DNA of 64,000 nt from Comamonadaceae bacterium OH2545_COT-014 (GTDB lineage Bacteria > Pseudomonadota > Gammaproteobacteria > Burkholderiales > Burkholderiaceae_C). Numbering within the stretch: position 1 is the stretch's first letter; each line of letters opens with the position of its first letter. The DNA lies in contig RQYR01000008.1 of the NCBI GenBank assembly GCA_003859965.1, positions 1 to 64,000 on the forward strand. The letters are read 5' to 3'. Shown here in pieces: positions 42,733 to 52,000 of this stretch. The notes beneath the pieces were generated by a model that ran no database searches, was not told where the DNA came from, and worked only from the letters and a program-made list of their open reading frames with translations. A program made the translations under genes and the position numbers.

Positions 42733-45700
42733 ATGCACCTGCTCAGCACCCGCCCCGGCGGCTTCGTGGAAGACGAGAGCATCGTCACCTGCCTGAACCA
42801 AACCCCTGCCGATATCGTGGTGCTCAGCAGCGCCGACACCACGCTGGCGCTGCTGGCCGCCGCGCAAGGCGCGCTGTTGCAGGCCGATGCGGCCTTTCCC
42901 TCGCTGCGCCTGGCCAATGTGCTGCACCTGCGGCAAAACGCCTCGTTCGACCGCTACGCCGACGAGGTGCTGCGCCATGCGCGGGTGGTGATCGTCGATC
43001 ACCTGGGGTCGGAGTCCGCCTGGCCCTACGGCATCCAGCAGCTGGGCGCGCTGGCGCGGCTGCACGGGCAGGCGCTGGCGCTGTTTTCGGGCGATTTGAC
43101 GGAAGACCCCGATCTGCTGGCGCGCGGCACGCTGCCGGTGGACACGGCGCGGCGGCTGTGGCAGTACCTGCGCGCAGGCGGCGCGGGCAATGCGCGCGCG
43201 TTCTTGCAGGCCGCCGCCTTTCACGGCCTGGGCTACGGGAGCGAGCCGCCGCCGCCGCGCCCCATGCCGCAGGTGGCGCTGCACGCGCCGCCTGCATGGC
43301 TGGCTGCGACGCAAGCCGCACAAGCCGCACAAGCCGTGCAAGCCGTGCAAGAGGTAGCCGAGGCGGCCGGGGCGGCAAAGCCCGCCGCCGCAACGGTTAT
43401 CGCGACGGCCACGCCAGACGATCGCGCCGCGCTGCTAGCGCACTGGCACGCGGGCGCGCCGGTGGTGGCGCTGGTGTTCTACCGCTCGCACCTGCTGGCG
43501 GGCAACACGGCGGCGTTTGACGACCTGGCGCTGGCGCTGCACGCGCAGGGGCTGAACCCGCTGCCGCTGGCGCTGGATTCGCTCAAGGACCCGCTGTGCC
43601 TGGCCGCGCTGCGCCAGTTGTGCGCCGAGCACGCGGTGCAGCTGGTGCTCAACACCACGGCCTTCGCGGCGCTGGGCCACGGCGAGGCGGGGGCGGCCTT
43701 CGCGCCGCTGGCGGGCGATGCGCCTGTGCTGCAAGTCATCGTCAGCGGCGGCAACCGCGACGACTGGCTGCAAGACAGCCAGGGCCTGCGCCCGCGCGAC
43801 ATCGCCATGCAGGTGGTGCTGCCGGAGGTGGACGGGCGCGTCATCACCCGCGCCATCAGCTTCAAGGCCGGCACGCGGCGCTGCCCGCACACGCAGGTGG
43901 ATCTGGTGCATTACCGGAGCGAGCCAGACCGCATCGCCTTCGTGGCCGAGCTGGCCGCGCGCTGGTGTCGCCTGCGCCGCCTGCCCGCGCCCGCCAAACG
44001 CCTGGCCCTGGTGCTGGCCAACTACCCCGGCAGCGAAGCGCGCATTGGCAGCGGCGTGGGGCTGGACACGCCCGCCTCCGTCATCGCCCTGCTGCGCCTG
44101 CTGCGCGATGAGGGCCATGACCTGGGCGACACAGCCCGGCTGCCCGCCGACGGCGACGCGCTGATGCGCGCCCTCACCGCAGGCATCGCCAACGACCCGG
44201 CCCAGTGGCCGCTGCGCCCGGCTTTCCAAAGCTACGCACTGGCCGACTACCGCGCCCGCCTAGCCCAACTGCCGCCCGGCATGGCGGAGGCCATCACCGC
44301 CCGCTGGGGCGCGCCCGAGGCCGACCCGCTGCTGCGCCAGGGCCGCTTCATGATTGCGGGCCTGCGGCTGGGCAAGGTGTTCGTCGGCATCCAGCCCGCG
44401 CGCACGCTGGACGCGGCCCTGGGTGGCGCGGCCGACTACGCCAGCTACCACGACGCCGACCTCGTGCCCCCGCACAGCTACCTGGCCTTTTACTTCTGGC
44501 TGCGCGACGTGTTTGGCGTGGACGCCATCGCCCACGTGGGCAAGCACGGCAACCTGGAATGGCTGCCCGGCAAAAGCCTGGCCCTGTCTGCCGCCTGCTG
44601 GCCGGACGCCATCCTGGGCCCGCTGCCGCACCTGTACCCCTTCATCGTCAACGACCCCGGCGAAGGCGCGCAGGCCAAGCGGCGCGCGCAGGCCGTCATC
44701 ATCGACCACCTCATGCCCCCGCTCACCCGGGCCGAAAACCACGGCCCCATGCAGGAGCTGGAGCGCCTGGTGGACGAGTATTACGAAGCCCTGCTGGTCG
44801 ATCTGCGCCGCGCCGCCTTGCTGCGCCAGCAAATCCTGGCCCTGGCGCGCCAGCAGCGCCTGGCCGAGGAACTCGGCCTGCCTGAAGCGGCCGCCACCAG
44901 CCCCGCCAACGCGCCCGACGCCAGCGCCGCCGAAGACGCCCTGCTCACCCGCATCGACGCCTACCTGTGCGAGCTGAAGGAAACCCAGATCCGCGACGGC
45001 CTGCACGTCTTCGGCCAATCCCCCCAAGGCCGCCAGCGCCGCGACACCCTGCTGGCCCTGGCCCGCTATGCCAGCGGCGATGGTGACGGCGGCGACACTG
45101 ACGGCGCGCGTGCACACGGCAGCGCCCAGCAGTCCGAAGGCCTGCTCGCCGCCCTGGCCGCCGATTTGCTGGGCGAGGGCTTCGACCCCTTCCACGACGA
45201 CCCCGCCCAGCCCTGGCACGGCCCGCGCCCCGCCGCGCTGCAAGCCGTCAGCAGCGAAGCCTGGCGCCACCACGGCCACACGCGCGAGCGGCTGGAACTG
45301 CTGGCCGCCGGGCTGCTGGAGGCAGTCATGCCCAACCACGGGGAGGCCGCCCATCTTCCCCCTCCCCTGCGGAACGCGGGGGAGGGCTGGGGTGGGGGTG
45401 GGAGTGGCGCTGCGCAGCAGCGCATATGCCCGCCTGGCGCCACGCCGCCCTCACCCCAACCCTCTCCCGCAGAGCGGGAGAGGGAGCAGGCAGGCCGCGC
45501 TATTTCAGAATCCCCTTCGCTTGCAAACGCCACCACACCGCCCCCCGGCCCCCGCACCCGCGCGGCGCTGGCGCGCATCGCCCGCGTGCTCGCCCCCCGG
45601 CTGGACGCCTGCGGCCCGCAGGAGCTGGCGGCCTTCAGCGCCGCACTGCAAGGGCGCTTCGTGCCGCCCGGCCCCAGCGGCTCGCCCTCGCGCGGGCGGC

Positions 45701-46929
45701 CCGACGTGCTGCCCACCGGGCGCAACTTCTACACCGTGGACACCCGCGCCATCCCCACCCGCACCGCCTGGGCGCTGGGCGAAAAAGCCGCGCAGCGCCT
45801 GATCGAGCGCCACCTGCAAGAACACGGCGACTACCCCCGCGCCGTGGGCCTGAGCGTCTGGGGCACCGCCACCATGCGCACCGGCGGCGACGACATCGCC
45901 CAGGCCCTGGCCCTGATCGGCGTGCGCCCCAAATGGGCGCCCGGCAGCCAGCGCGTGGTGGACTTTGAAGTCATCCCCCGCGTGGGCCTGCACCGCCCGC
46001 GCGTGGACGTCACGCTGCGCATCTCCGGCCTGTTCCGCGACGCCTTTCCCGCCACCGTGCAACTGTTCGACGCCGCCGTGCAAGCCGTGGCCGGGCAAGA
46101 CGGCGAGGACGAAGCCGACAACCCCATCCGCGCCCGCATCCTGCAAGACAGCGCCGCCCTGCAAGCCAGCGGCCTGGGCGCGCAGCAAGCGCGCCAGCAA
46201 GCCGGCTGGCGCATCTTCGGCGCCGCGCCCGGCCACTACGGCAGCGGGCTGGACACCCTGCTGCAACACAACCAATGGGACAGCGATGCCGACCTGGCCC
46301 ACGCTTGGCTGGCCCGCGGCCAGCACGCCTACGGCCAGCACGACCACGGCAGCGACGCCAGCCAGATGCTGCCGCGCCGCCTGGCCCAGCTTGATGTGGT
46401 GCTGCAAAACCAGGACAGCCGCGAGCACGACCTGCTCGACAGCGGCGACTACTGGCAATTCCAGGGCGGCATGGCCGCCGCCGTGCGCCACCTCTCGGGC
46501 CGCCAGCCCGCCCTCTACCACGGCGACCACGGCAACCCCGCGCAGCCGCGCGTGCGCGCGCTGCGCGAGGAAATCGCCCGCATCGTGCGCGCCCGCGTCA
46601 CCAACCCCAAGTGGATCGCGGGCGCTATGCGTCACGGCTACAAAGGCGCGTTTGAAATGGCCGCCACCGTGGACTATCTGTTCGGCTTCGACGCCACCTG
46701 CCGCGTCGTCGGCGACCACCACTACGCCCTGGTGGCCGACGCCTACGCCCTCAACGACGCCACCCGCGCCTTCCTGCAAGCGCACAACCCCCAGGCCCTG
46801 GCCGACATCCTCGCCCGCCTGCGCGAAGCCATCGCCCGCGGCCTGTGGCAGCAGCCCGGCGACTACGCCGCCCGGCTCCATGAGCTGGCCCTGGCGCACG
46901 ACGAGCGCATGGAGGGCGGCGGGCGCTGA
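42733..46929 (+). CDS. cobN: Aerobic cobaltochelatase large subunit CobN
   Basis: This 1398-residue subunit inserts cobalt into hydrogenobyrinate a,c-diamide (or related corrins). Clear CobN/BchH-type sequence runs through the protein: AVQLVLNTTAFAALGHGEAG, LVLANYPGSEARIGSGVGLD, DLVPPHSYLAFYFWLRDVFG, DAIAHVGKHGNLEWLPGKSL, YPFIVNDPGEGAQAKRRAQA, GLSVWGTATMRTGGDDIAQA and, near the end, HGYKGAFEMAATVDYLFGFD. It is longer than the roughly 1250 residues usual for the family, partly from a 9-bp repeat (43312-43347) and about 60 residues of translated repeat (45356-45530). The ATPase subunits (CobS/CobT or ChlI/ChlD-like) are not adjacent. ATG 42733 begins the conserved MHLL start. Confidence 0.94.
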   Translation: MHLLSTRPGGFVEDESIVTCLNQTPADIVVLSSADTTLALLAAAQGALLQADAAFPSLRLANVLHLRQNASFDRYADEVLRHARVVIVDHLGSESAWPYGIQQLGALARLHGQALALFSGDLTEDPDLLARGTLPVDTARRLWQYLRAGGAGNARAFLQAAAFHGLGYGSEPPPPRPMPQVALHAPPAWLAATQAAQAAQAVQAVQEVAEAAGAAKPAAATVIATATPDDRAALLAHWHAGAPVVALVFYRSHLLAGNTAAFDDLALALHAQGLNPLPLALDSLKDPLCLAALRQLCAEHAVQLVLNTTAFAALGHGEAGAAFAPLAGDAPVLQVIVSGGNRDDWLQDSQGLRPRDIAMQVVLPEVDGRVITRAISFKAGTRRCPHTQVDLVHYRSEPDRIAFVAELAARWCRLRRLPAPAKRLALVLANYPGSEARIGSGVGLDTPASVIALLRLLRDEGHDLGDTARLPADGDALMRALTAGIANDPAQWPLRPAFQSYALADYRARLAQLPPGMAEAITARWGAPEADPLLRQGRFMIAGLRLGKVFVGIQPARTLDAALGGAADYASYHDADLVPPHSYLAFYFWLRDVFGVDAIAHVGKHGNLEWLPGKSLALSAACWPDAILGPLPHLYPFIVNDPGEGAQAKRRAQAVIIDHLMPPLTRAENHGPMQELERLVDEYYEALLVDLRRAALLRQQILALARQQRLAEELGLPEAAATSPANAPDASAAEDALLTRIDAYLCELKETQIRDGLHVFGQSPQGRQRRDTLLALARYASGDGDGGDTDGARAHGSAQQSEGLLAALAADLLGEGFDPFHDDPAQPWHGPRPAALQAVSSEAWRHHGHTRERLELLAAGLLEAVMPNHGEAAHLPPPLRNAGEGWGGGGSGAAQQRICPPGATPPSPQPSPAEREREQAGRAISESPSLANATTPPPGPRTRAALARIARVLAPRLDACGPQELAAFSAALQGRFVPPGPSGSPSRGRPDVLPTGRNFYTVDTRAIPTRTAWALGEKAAQRLIERHLQEHGDYPRAVGLSVWGTATMRTGGDDIAQALALIGVRPKWAPGSQRVVDFEVIPRVGLHRPRVDVTLRISGLFRDAFPATVQLFDAAVQAVAGQDGEDEADNPIRARILQDSAALQASGLGAQQARQQAGWRIFGAAPGHYGSGLDTLLQHNQWDSDADLAHAWLARGQHAYGQHDHGSDASQMLPRRLAQLDVVLQNQDSREHDLLDSGDYWQFQGGMAAAVRHLSGRQPALYHGDHGNPAQPRVRALREEIARIVRARVTNPKWIAGAMRHGYKGAFEMAATVDYLFGFDATCRVVGDHHYALVADAYALNDATRAFLQAHNPQALADILARLREAIARGLWQQPGDYAARLHELALAHDERMEGGGR
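43312..43347. repeat. 9-bp tandem repeat inside cobN, four units
   Basis: Two copies of CAAGCCGCA and two of CAAGCCGTG run head to tail, followed by a partial unit. They encode QAA QAA QAV QAV and then QEV in a linker between conserved blocks of CobN. The period of 9 preserves the frame. Confidence 0.9.
45356..45490. repeat. Pair of opposed C-rich hairpin repeats inserted in cobN
   Basis: The left unit (45356-45403) is a hairpin of CCCCCTCCCC and GGGGGAGGG followed by CTGGGGTGGGGGTGGG. The right unit (45448-45486) begins CCCTCACCCCAACC and ends in the hairpin CTCTCCCGC...GCGGGAGAG. The two are in inverted orientation about 45 bp apart. Sequences of this CCCTCACCCCAACCCTCTCC kind are common intergenic repeats in proteobacteria. 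Here they lie inside an open reading frame and are translated as Pro/Gly-rich sequence. Confidence 0.88.
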
Positions 46930-46932
46930 GCG

Positions 46933-47127
46933 CCTGTTCAAAATCCCTGCGCGGCAGGCCATCAAGCAGATTGGGGTTCAGTCTGCGGCGCAAGCAAAAC
47001 TGGCCAACAGCACGTGCTATCACGCGCTATGGGCCGAGTGATACGTACCCGATGTGGACCCGGTAGCGCCCTGGCACTCCATCCCAAGCCGCGTGTTGAC
47101 CAATCGCGCAGAGATCTTGAACAGAGG
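46933..47127. repeat. Inverted-repeat element, long copy (MITE-like family, copy B)
   Basis: This element of about 195 bp starts GCCTGTTCAAAATCCCTGC 3 bp after the cobN stop codon and ends GAGATCTTGAACAGAGG, an inverted repeat of its start. Its first 30 bp match copy C almost exactly and its interior aligns by eye with the reverse complement of copy A (GTCTGCGGCG and CCATC blocks). It has no credible ORF. Confidence 0.8.
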
Positions 47128-47211
47128 TTCTGAGGCCCGCCTCCGCAGGCTTGAGGATGGGCTTTGCCGGGCCTACACTGGCCCGGCTCACCCACCAAGG
47201 AGGCTCTCCCC

Positions 47212-48666
47212 ATGCGCATTTGTCCTCTCACGCCCTCCCTCCGCCACGCGCGGGGCTTGCTGTCTGCCTGCGCCGTGCTGTGCGGCGTCCTGGCCGCCTG
47301 TGGTGGCGGTGACGACGGCACCCCTGACGGCACAGCCGCCCCGGATGCTGATGCTGTCCGTGCGCTCACGGTCGATACCAGCTACGGCACGCAGGGTCAC
47401 ACGGAGCTGCCACTGGGAACGGCTGGCACCAACACTGCCACCATCTCCACGACCCAGTTGCAGCCTGATGGCAAGCTGCTGCTGGCCGGCTGGCGCCTCA
47501 TGCCGCCTGCGGGCCAGGCCGGCACGCCGCATCCAACCTCCAGCATGCCTACGCAAGCTGTCGTTTGGCGCCTGAATGCCGATGGTTCGCCCGACGCCAG
47601 CTTCGGCCAAGGCGGCCACGTTGCCATCAACCTGCAAGGCAAAAACGCCGTCGAGCACCTGCGCTGGACGCCAGACGGCATTGTGCTGGCGCTGTCCTTG
47701 TCCGAGCCCTGCACTCCCGCCGGCCAAAGCCAGTGCCTTGACGCGTCAGGCGCTCCGGTGCATCCGAAAGCCGCCCTGGTCCGGTTGGATGCGAGCGGCG
47801 CGCTCGACCCCCGCTTTGGCCGCGATGGCGTGGCCGAGACATCCTACGGCAGACCATCGGCGCTGGCCGTACAGCCAGACGGGCACATCCTGTGGCTCCA
47901 CTCCACCTCCCACCCGCGCGGCAGCCTCTGGGGCTGGAACTTGCAGCGCTACACATCCGGCGGCGCGGTGGACACCACGTTCAACCAGGGCCAGCCTCTG
48001 GCCTCGCAATGCAAAAGCAACGGTGCCGCCCTGGCCCTGTTGCCTGACGGGCGCATCCTCGCCAGCGGCGACCGCGCCGCCATTTACGCCAACCCGGCCC
48101 ACTCTCCCGGCCTCTGCCTGGAAGCCGTGCGTCCCGACGGGCAGCGCGACCCCGGCTTCGCCAACGGCCAGCCGCTGTGGCTGCACGCAGGCGCCAACAC
48201 CGTCTTGAAGTCGCTGGACGTCAACCCCCTCGGTCACATCACTCTCACCGCCCGCACGCAGGATGCCGCCGGCACCTGCGCGTTCAACGCCAGCCGCATC
48301 ACTGCCACGGGCCAGCTGGACAGCCGCTTCGGCCGCGGCGGCACCGCTCGCCTGCCGCTCGCCCACACCGAAAGCACCGCCTGCGTCCTGGATGCCAGCC
48401 TCCACACTGCCCAGGGCCACACCGTCATGGTCGGCCGCCGCTGGGGGCCAGCCATGCAGGAAACCGTCTGGACGCGGCTGACCCCCGACGGCCGGCCCGA
48501 CGCTGCCTTCAGCCCCGCGGGCATCCACGCCATGCCCGGGCCAAGCACAGCTTATTTGCTGCAAGACGCCAAGGGCCGCTGGCTAAGAATCGACATCACA
48601 ACTGATAGCGCCAGTGGCAACCCTATGCGTGCCCGCATCACACGCCTGATGGGAGAGGCCGGCTGA
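47212..48666 (+). CDS. Lipoprotein with delta-60-type repeats
   Basis: This 484-residue protein has a lipoprotein signal (LLSACAVLCGVLAACGGG; lipobox LAAC near residue 30), so it should be anchored to a membrane lipid. The rest contains several delta-60/beta-propeller-like repeats of the form VWRLNADGSPDASFGQGGHV, VRLDASGALDPRFGRDGVAE, ITATGQLDSRFGRGGTARLP and LTPDGRPDAAFSPAGIHAMP. Such repeats fold into propellers in cell-surface proteins of unknown function. AAGGAGG lies just before the ATG. It stands alone behind an inverted-repeat element. Confidence 0.85.
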   Translation: MRICPLTPSLRHARGLLSACAVLCGVLAACGGGDDGTPDGTAAPDADAVRALTVDTSYGTQGHTELPLGTAGTNTATISTTQLQPDGKLLLAGWRLMPPAGQAGTPHPTSSMPTQAVVWRLNADGSPDASFGQGGHVAINLQGKNAVEHLRWTPDGIVLALSLSEPCTPAGQSQCLDASGAPVHPKAALVRLDASGALDPRFGRDGVAETSYGRPSALAVQPDGHILWLHSTSHPRGSLWGWNLQRYTSGGAVDTTFNQGQPLASQCKSNGAALALLPDGRILASGDRAAIYANPAHSPGLCLEAVRPDGQRDPGFANGQPLWLHAGANTVLKSLDVNPLGHITLTARTQDAAGTCAFNASRITATGQLDSRFGRGGTARLPLAHTESTACVLDASLHTAQGHTVMVGRRWGPAMQETVWTRLTPDGRPDAAFSPAGIHAMPGPSTAYLLQDAKGRWLRIDITTDSASGNPMRARITRLMGEAG

Positions 48667-49057
48667 CCCTTGGCGTCTTGAGCGCCTGTCTTTTTCTGGC
48701 CGCTTCCGCATCCGTGGCGCATCGGAACTGGCGTGCCCATGCATCACGAACCAATCACTCCAGCGCTTTGCGCCGTTCCAGAAAGAGGGGGAACACCAAG
48801 GCGAAACACAGGGAGATATCCTGAATGACGCCCCCATGATCTGCGGCTACGCCTGTGCTGGCAGCGCCCGTCGCATGACCCCTGTTTCGTGGCCTGAAGT
48901 GCGCCAGCCAAAGGCACACTAGGCTTGGAGCCCCAAACAGGCACGGCAGGTAGCCAAGGGACATCCAGTCCAAGCTGCACAACAGACAGCCCGATCCCTT
49001 ACCCGCCTTCTCTGCTGATTAGGAGGGTAAGACAGAGAAAAGAACCGGGCTGATGTG
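48667..49057. other. Intergenic stretch with a doubtful small ORF
   Basis: About 390 bp lie between the convergent lipoprotein and PilL genes. On the minus strand an ORF from ATG 48964 to 48755 would encode about 69 residues with two hydrophobic segments (LGYLPCLFGAPSLVCLWLAH and ISLCFALVFPLFLERRKALE), but it has no ribosome site or known homology and its codon use is not typical. A loose inverted repeat (CTTACCC...GGGTAAG near 48997-49030) could act as a terminator. Confidence 0.4.
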
Positions 49058-52000
49058 TCAGGCTGCGGGCACAGCAGCCCGGGCGTACTCCTGAACGAGG
49101 CGGAGCAATTCCTCTTCGGAATAGGGCTTGCCCAGGTAGTGGTTCACGCCCAGCTCGCGCGCGTGTTCGCGGTGCTTTTCGGCGATGCGCGAGGTGATCA
49201 TGATGACGGGCAGATCGCTCAGCGCCTCATCGTTGCGGATGTTGCGCACGAAGTCGAAGCCGTCCATGCGCGGCATCTCGATGTCGGACAACACCACTGC
49301 CGGGCGTTCCTCGCGCAGACGCTCCAGCCCTTGCAGGCCGTCGCTGGCCAGGGCCACGCGGTAGCCTTCGCGCTGCAGCATGCGCTGGGTAACGCGGCGC
49401 ACGGTGATGGAGTCATCGACCACCAGCACCAGCGGCACGCCTGCATGCGCGGTGGCGGCGGGCACGGCGGCCGCGCCCTGCCCGGCGGCTTGCGGCTGCG
49501 CGGCGGCGTTGGCGGCAAAGGCGCGCGCTTGCGCACCATAAACAGCGGCCAGCGCCACCGGGTTGTAGATGAGCGCCACGGCGCCGGAAGCCAGCGCCGT
49601 GATGGCCACCAGACCCGGCAGACGCGACAGCTGCGGACCGAGGTTTTTCACCACCACTTCCTGGTTGCCCAGCACTTCGTCCACGTGCACGGCAATGCGC
49701 TGCTCCGCACTGCGGAAGATGACCACGGGGGTGCTGCGCGCTGGCGGCTCGGTGCTGCGCGGCGAGCTTTGCAGCAGTGCCCCGGACCAGAAGAACGGCA
49801 GGCTCTTGCCCGCATGGCGGAAGGTGCCGGTTTCGTAGGCTTGCCGGAGATCGTGCTCGCTGGTGCGGTGCACGATTTCAACCTGGTTGGACGGCACGCC
49901 GATGGACAGCGCGCCCGCGCGCACCATCACGACGTGGGTCACGGCCGTGGTGAGCGGCAGCACCAGACGGAAGGAGGAGCCTTGCCCTTCGCCAAAACTG
50001 GTTTCGATGCGGCCGCCCAGCGCCTGCACTTCGGTGCGCACCACGTCCATGCCGACGCCCCGGCCCGCCAGCTCGCTCACCTCGGACATGGTGGTAAAGC
50101 CGGAAGCGAAGATCAGGTCGGCCACCTGCTGGTCGGTCAAGGTCTGGTCTGCACTGACCAGACCTTTTTCAATGGCGCGTTCACGGATGCGGGCCGTATT
50201 GAGGCCACCGCCGTCATCGCGGAAGGCCACGGACACGTCGTTGCCCGCCTGGCTGACGTCGATGCTGATGGCGCCGGTGGCGCCCTTGCTGCGCGCGGCG
50301 CGCACGGCCGCCGTTTCAATGCCGTGCACCACGCAATTGCGCAGCAGGTGCTCGAAGGCGGGCGTCATGCGGTCCAGAATGCCGCGGTCCATTTCAATGG
50401 AGCCGCCCGTGATGTCGAGCTTGACGGGTTTGCCCGTTTCCTTGGCGGCCTGGCGCACCACGCGGTACAGGCGCTCGGAGATGCTTTCGAACTCCACCAT
50501 GCGCGTGCGCAGCAGGTCGCGCTGCAGCTCGCGCGACTGGCGGGCCTGCGCGGCCAGGTCATCTTCGCTGGCGTCCAGCGCGCGTTGCAGGGTGCGCTGC
50601 ACGGTGGCCACGTCGTTGACCGACTCGGCCATCATGCGGGTCAGCTCCTGCATGCGGGTGAAGCGGTCAAACTCCAGCGGGTCGAAGTTCTGGTTGGCAT
50701 CCTTGGCCAGCGCCAGGCGTGACTGCATCTGCGTTTCAGCCTGCAGCTCCACGTCGCGCAGCTGCTGGCGCAGGCGCTCCAGGTTGCCGGTCAAATCGCC
50801 GAGCGAGTTGCGCAGCAGGCTCAGCTCGGCCTCCAGCCGCACCCGCGAAGTCATCACTTCACCCGCCTGGTTGACCAGACGGTCCAGCAATTGCGAACGC
50901 ACACGCACCGCCTGGCTGGCCGCGGCGCGCGAGGTGGCCAGCGACAGCGGCGCGGGCTGCGCCACGGCGCCACGCACGCGCGGCTTCTTCGGCTGGGCCG
51001 GTGTTGTGGCCGAAGCGGCCGGTGTGGCGGACGGCGCCGCCGATGCGGCTGGCACCTCTTGGCGGGCAGGCGCCGCAGGTGTGGCAGAGGCTGCGGGCGC
51101 GGAAGGCGCCACCGGTGCAGGCACCACCGGTGCAGGCGCGATCGCAGCAGGCGCCGGGGCGGGGGCGGGAGCCGGCGGAGGCAAGACATGTGCCTGGGGC
51201 TCGTAAGCCGTGCCGGCCAGCTCGGCCTGCAGGCGGCGGAAGCCGTTTTCCAGCTCGTCCAGGTGGTCGAGCAAGGGCTCCACGTCAGCGACGGTCAGGG
51301 CGTCGGTATCGCCCAGAAGCTCGATGGCGGACTCGGTCCGGTGCGCCATTTCGCCCAGGCGCAGGGCGCCGGCCAGGCGCGCACTGCCCTTGAGGGTGTG
51401 CAGGCCACGCAGCACTTGGCTGCGCGCGCCCCGGTCTTCAGGCTGGGCCACCCACTGGCGCAACGCCGTGCCCAGCTGGGGCAGCAGTTCTTCGGCCTCT
51501 TCCTCGAAGATGGGGAACAGGTCTTCGTCAATGGTGTCGGCCACGTCGATGTCGTCGGCAATGGCGTGCACCGGCGCATCGGAAATGGTGACGGTGGTTC
51601 GCGCGCCGGCAGGCTCCGGCTCTGGCTGCGCCTCCAGCGGCGCGAACCCGCTCACGGCCAACGGCGCGGCAAAGTCCGCCTCGCTGAAAGCGGCTTCAGG
51701 CGCGGCCTCGGCGTGCGGAGCGTCAGCGGACGCTTCACCGCCGGGCTCATGGACTTGACCGCCATCTTCTGTCGCCCAGGCGGGAACCGGAGCGTTTTCT
51801 TCCTGCGGTTTTTCCTGCGGCTGTGCCTCGGCGCGGCCAGTGTCGCTGCCATCCGCAGACAGGGACTGCTTGACCGATTCGGCCTCGCACGCTTCCAGGC
51901 GGCACACGGCCTCCAGCACATCGGCGCTGGGGTCGCGCAAGATACCCGCGGCAAACTGGTGCAGCACCCGGCGGATTTCAGCGGCGGCCGCTTCCAGAAC

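Noticed and set aside
45356-45486. Terminators inside cobN from the strong GC hairpins
   Set aside because: No T-run follows and the reading frame with clear CobN sequence continues on both sides; they belong to an inserted repeat.
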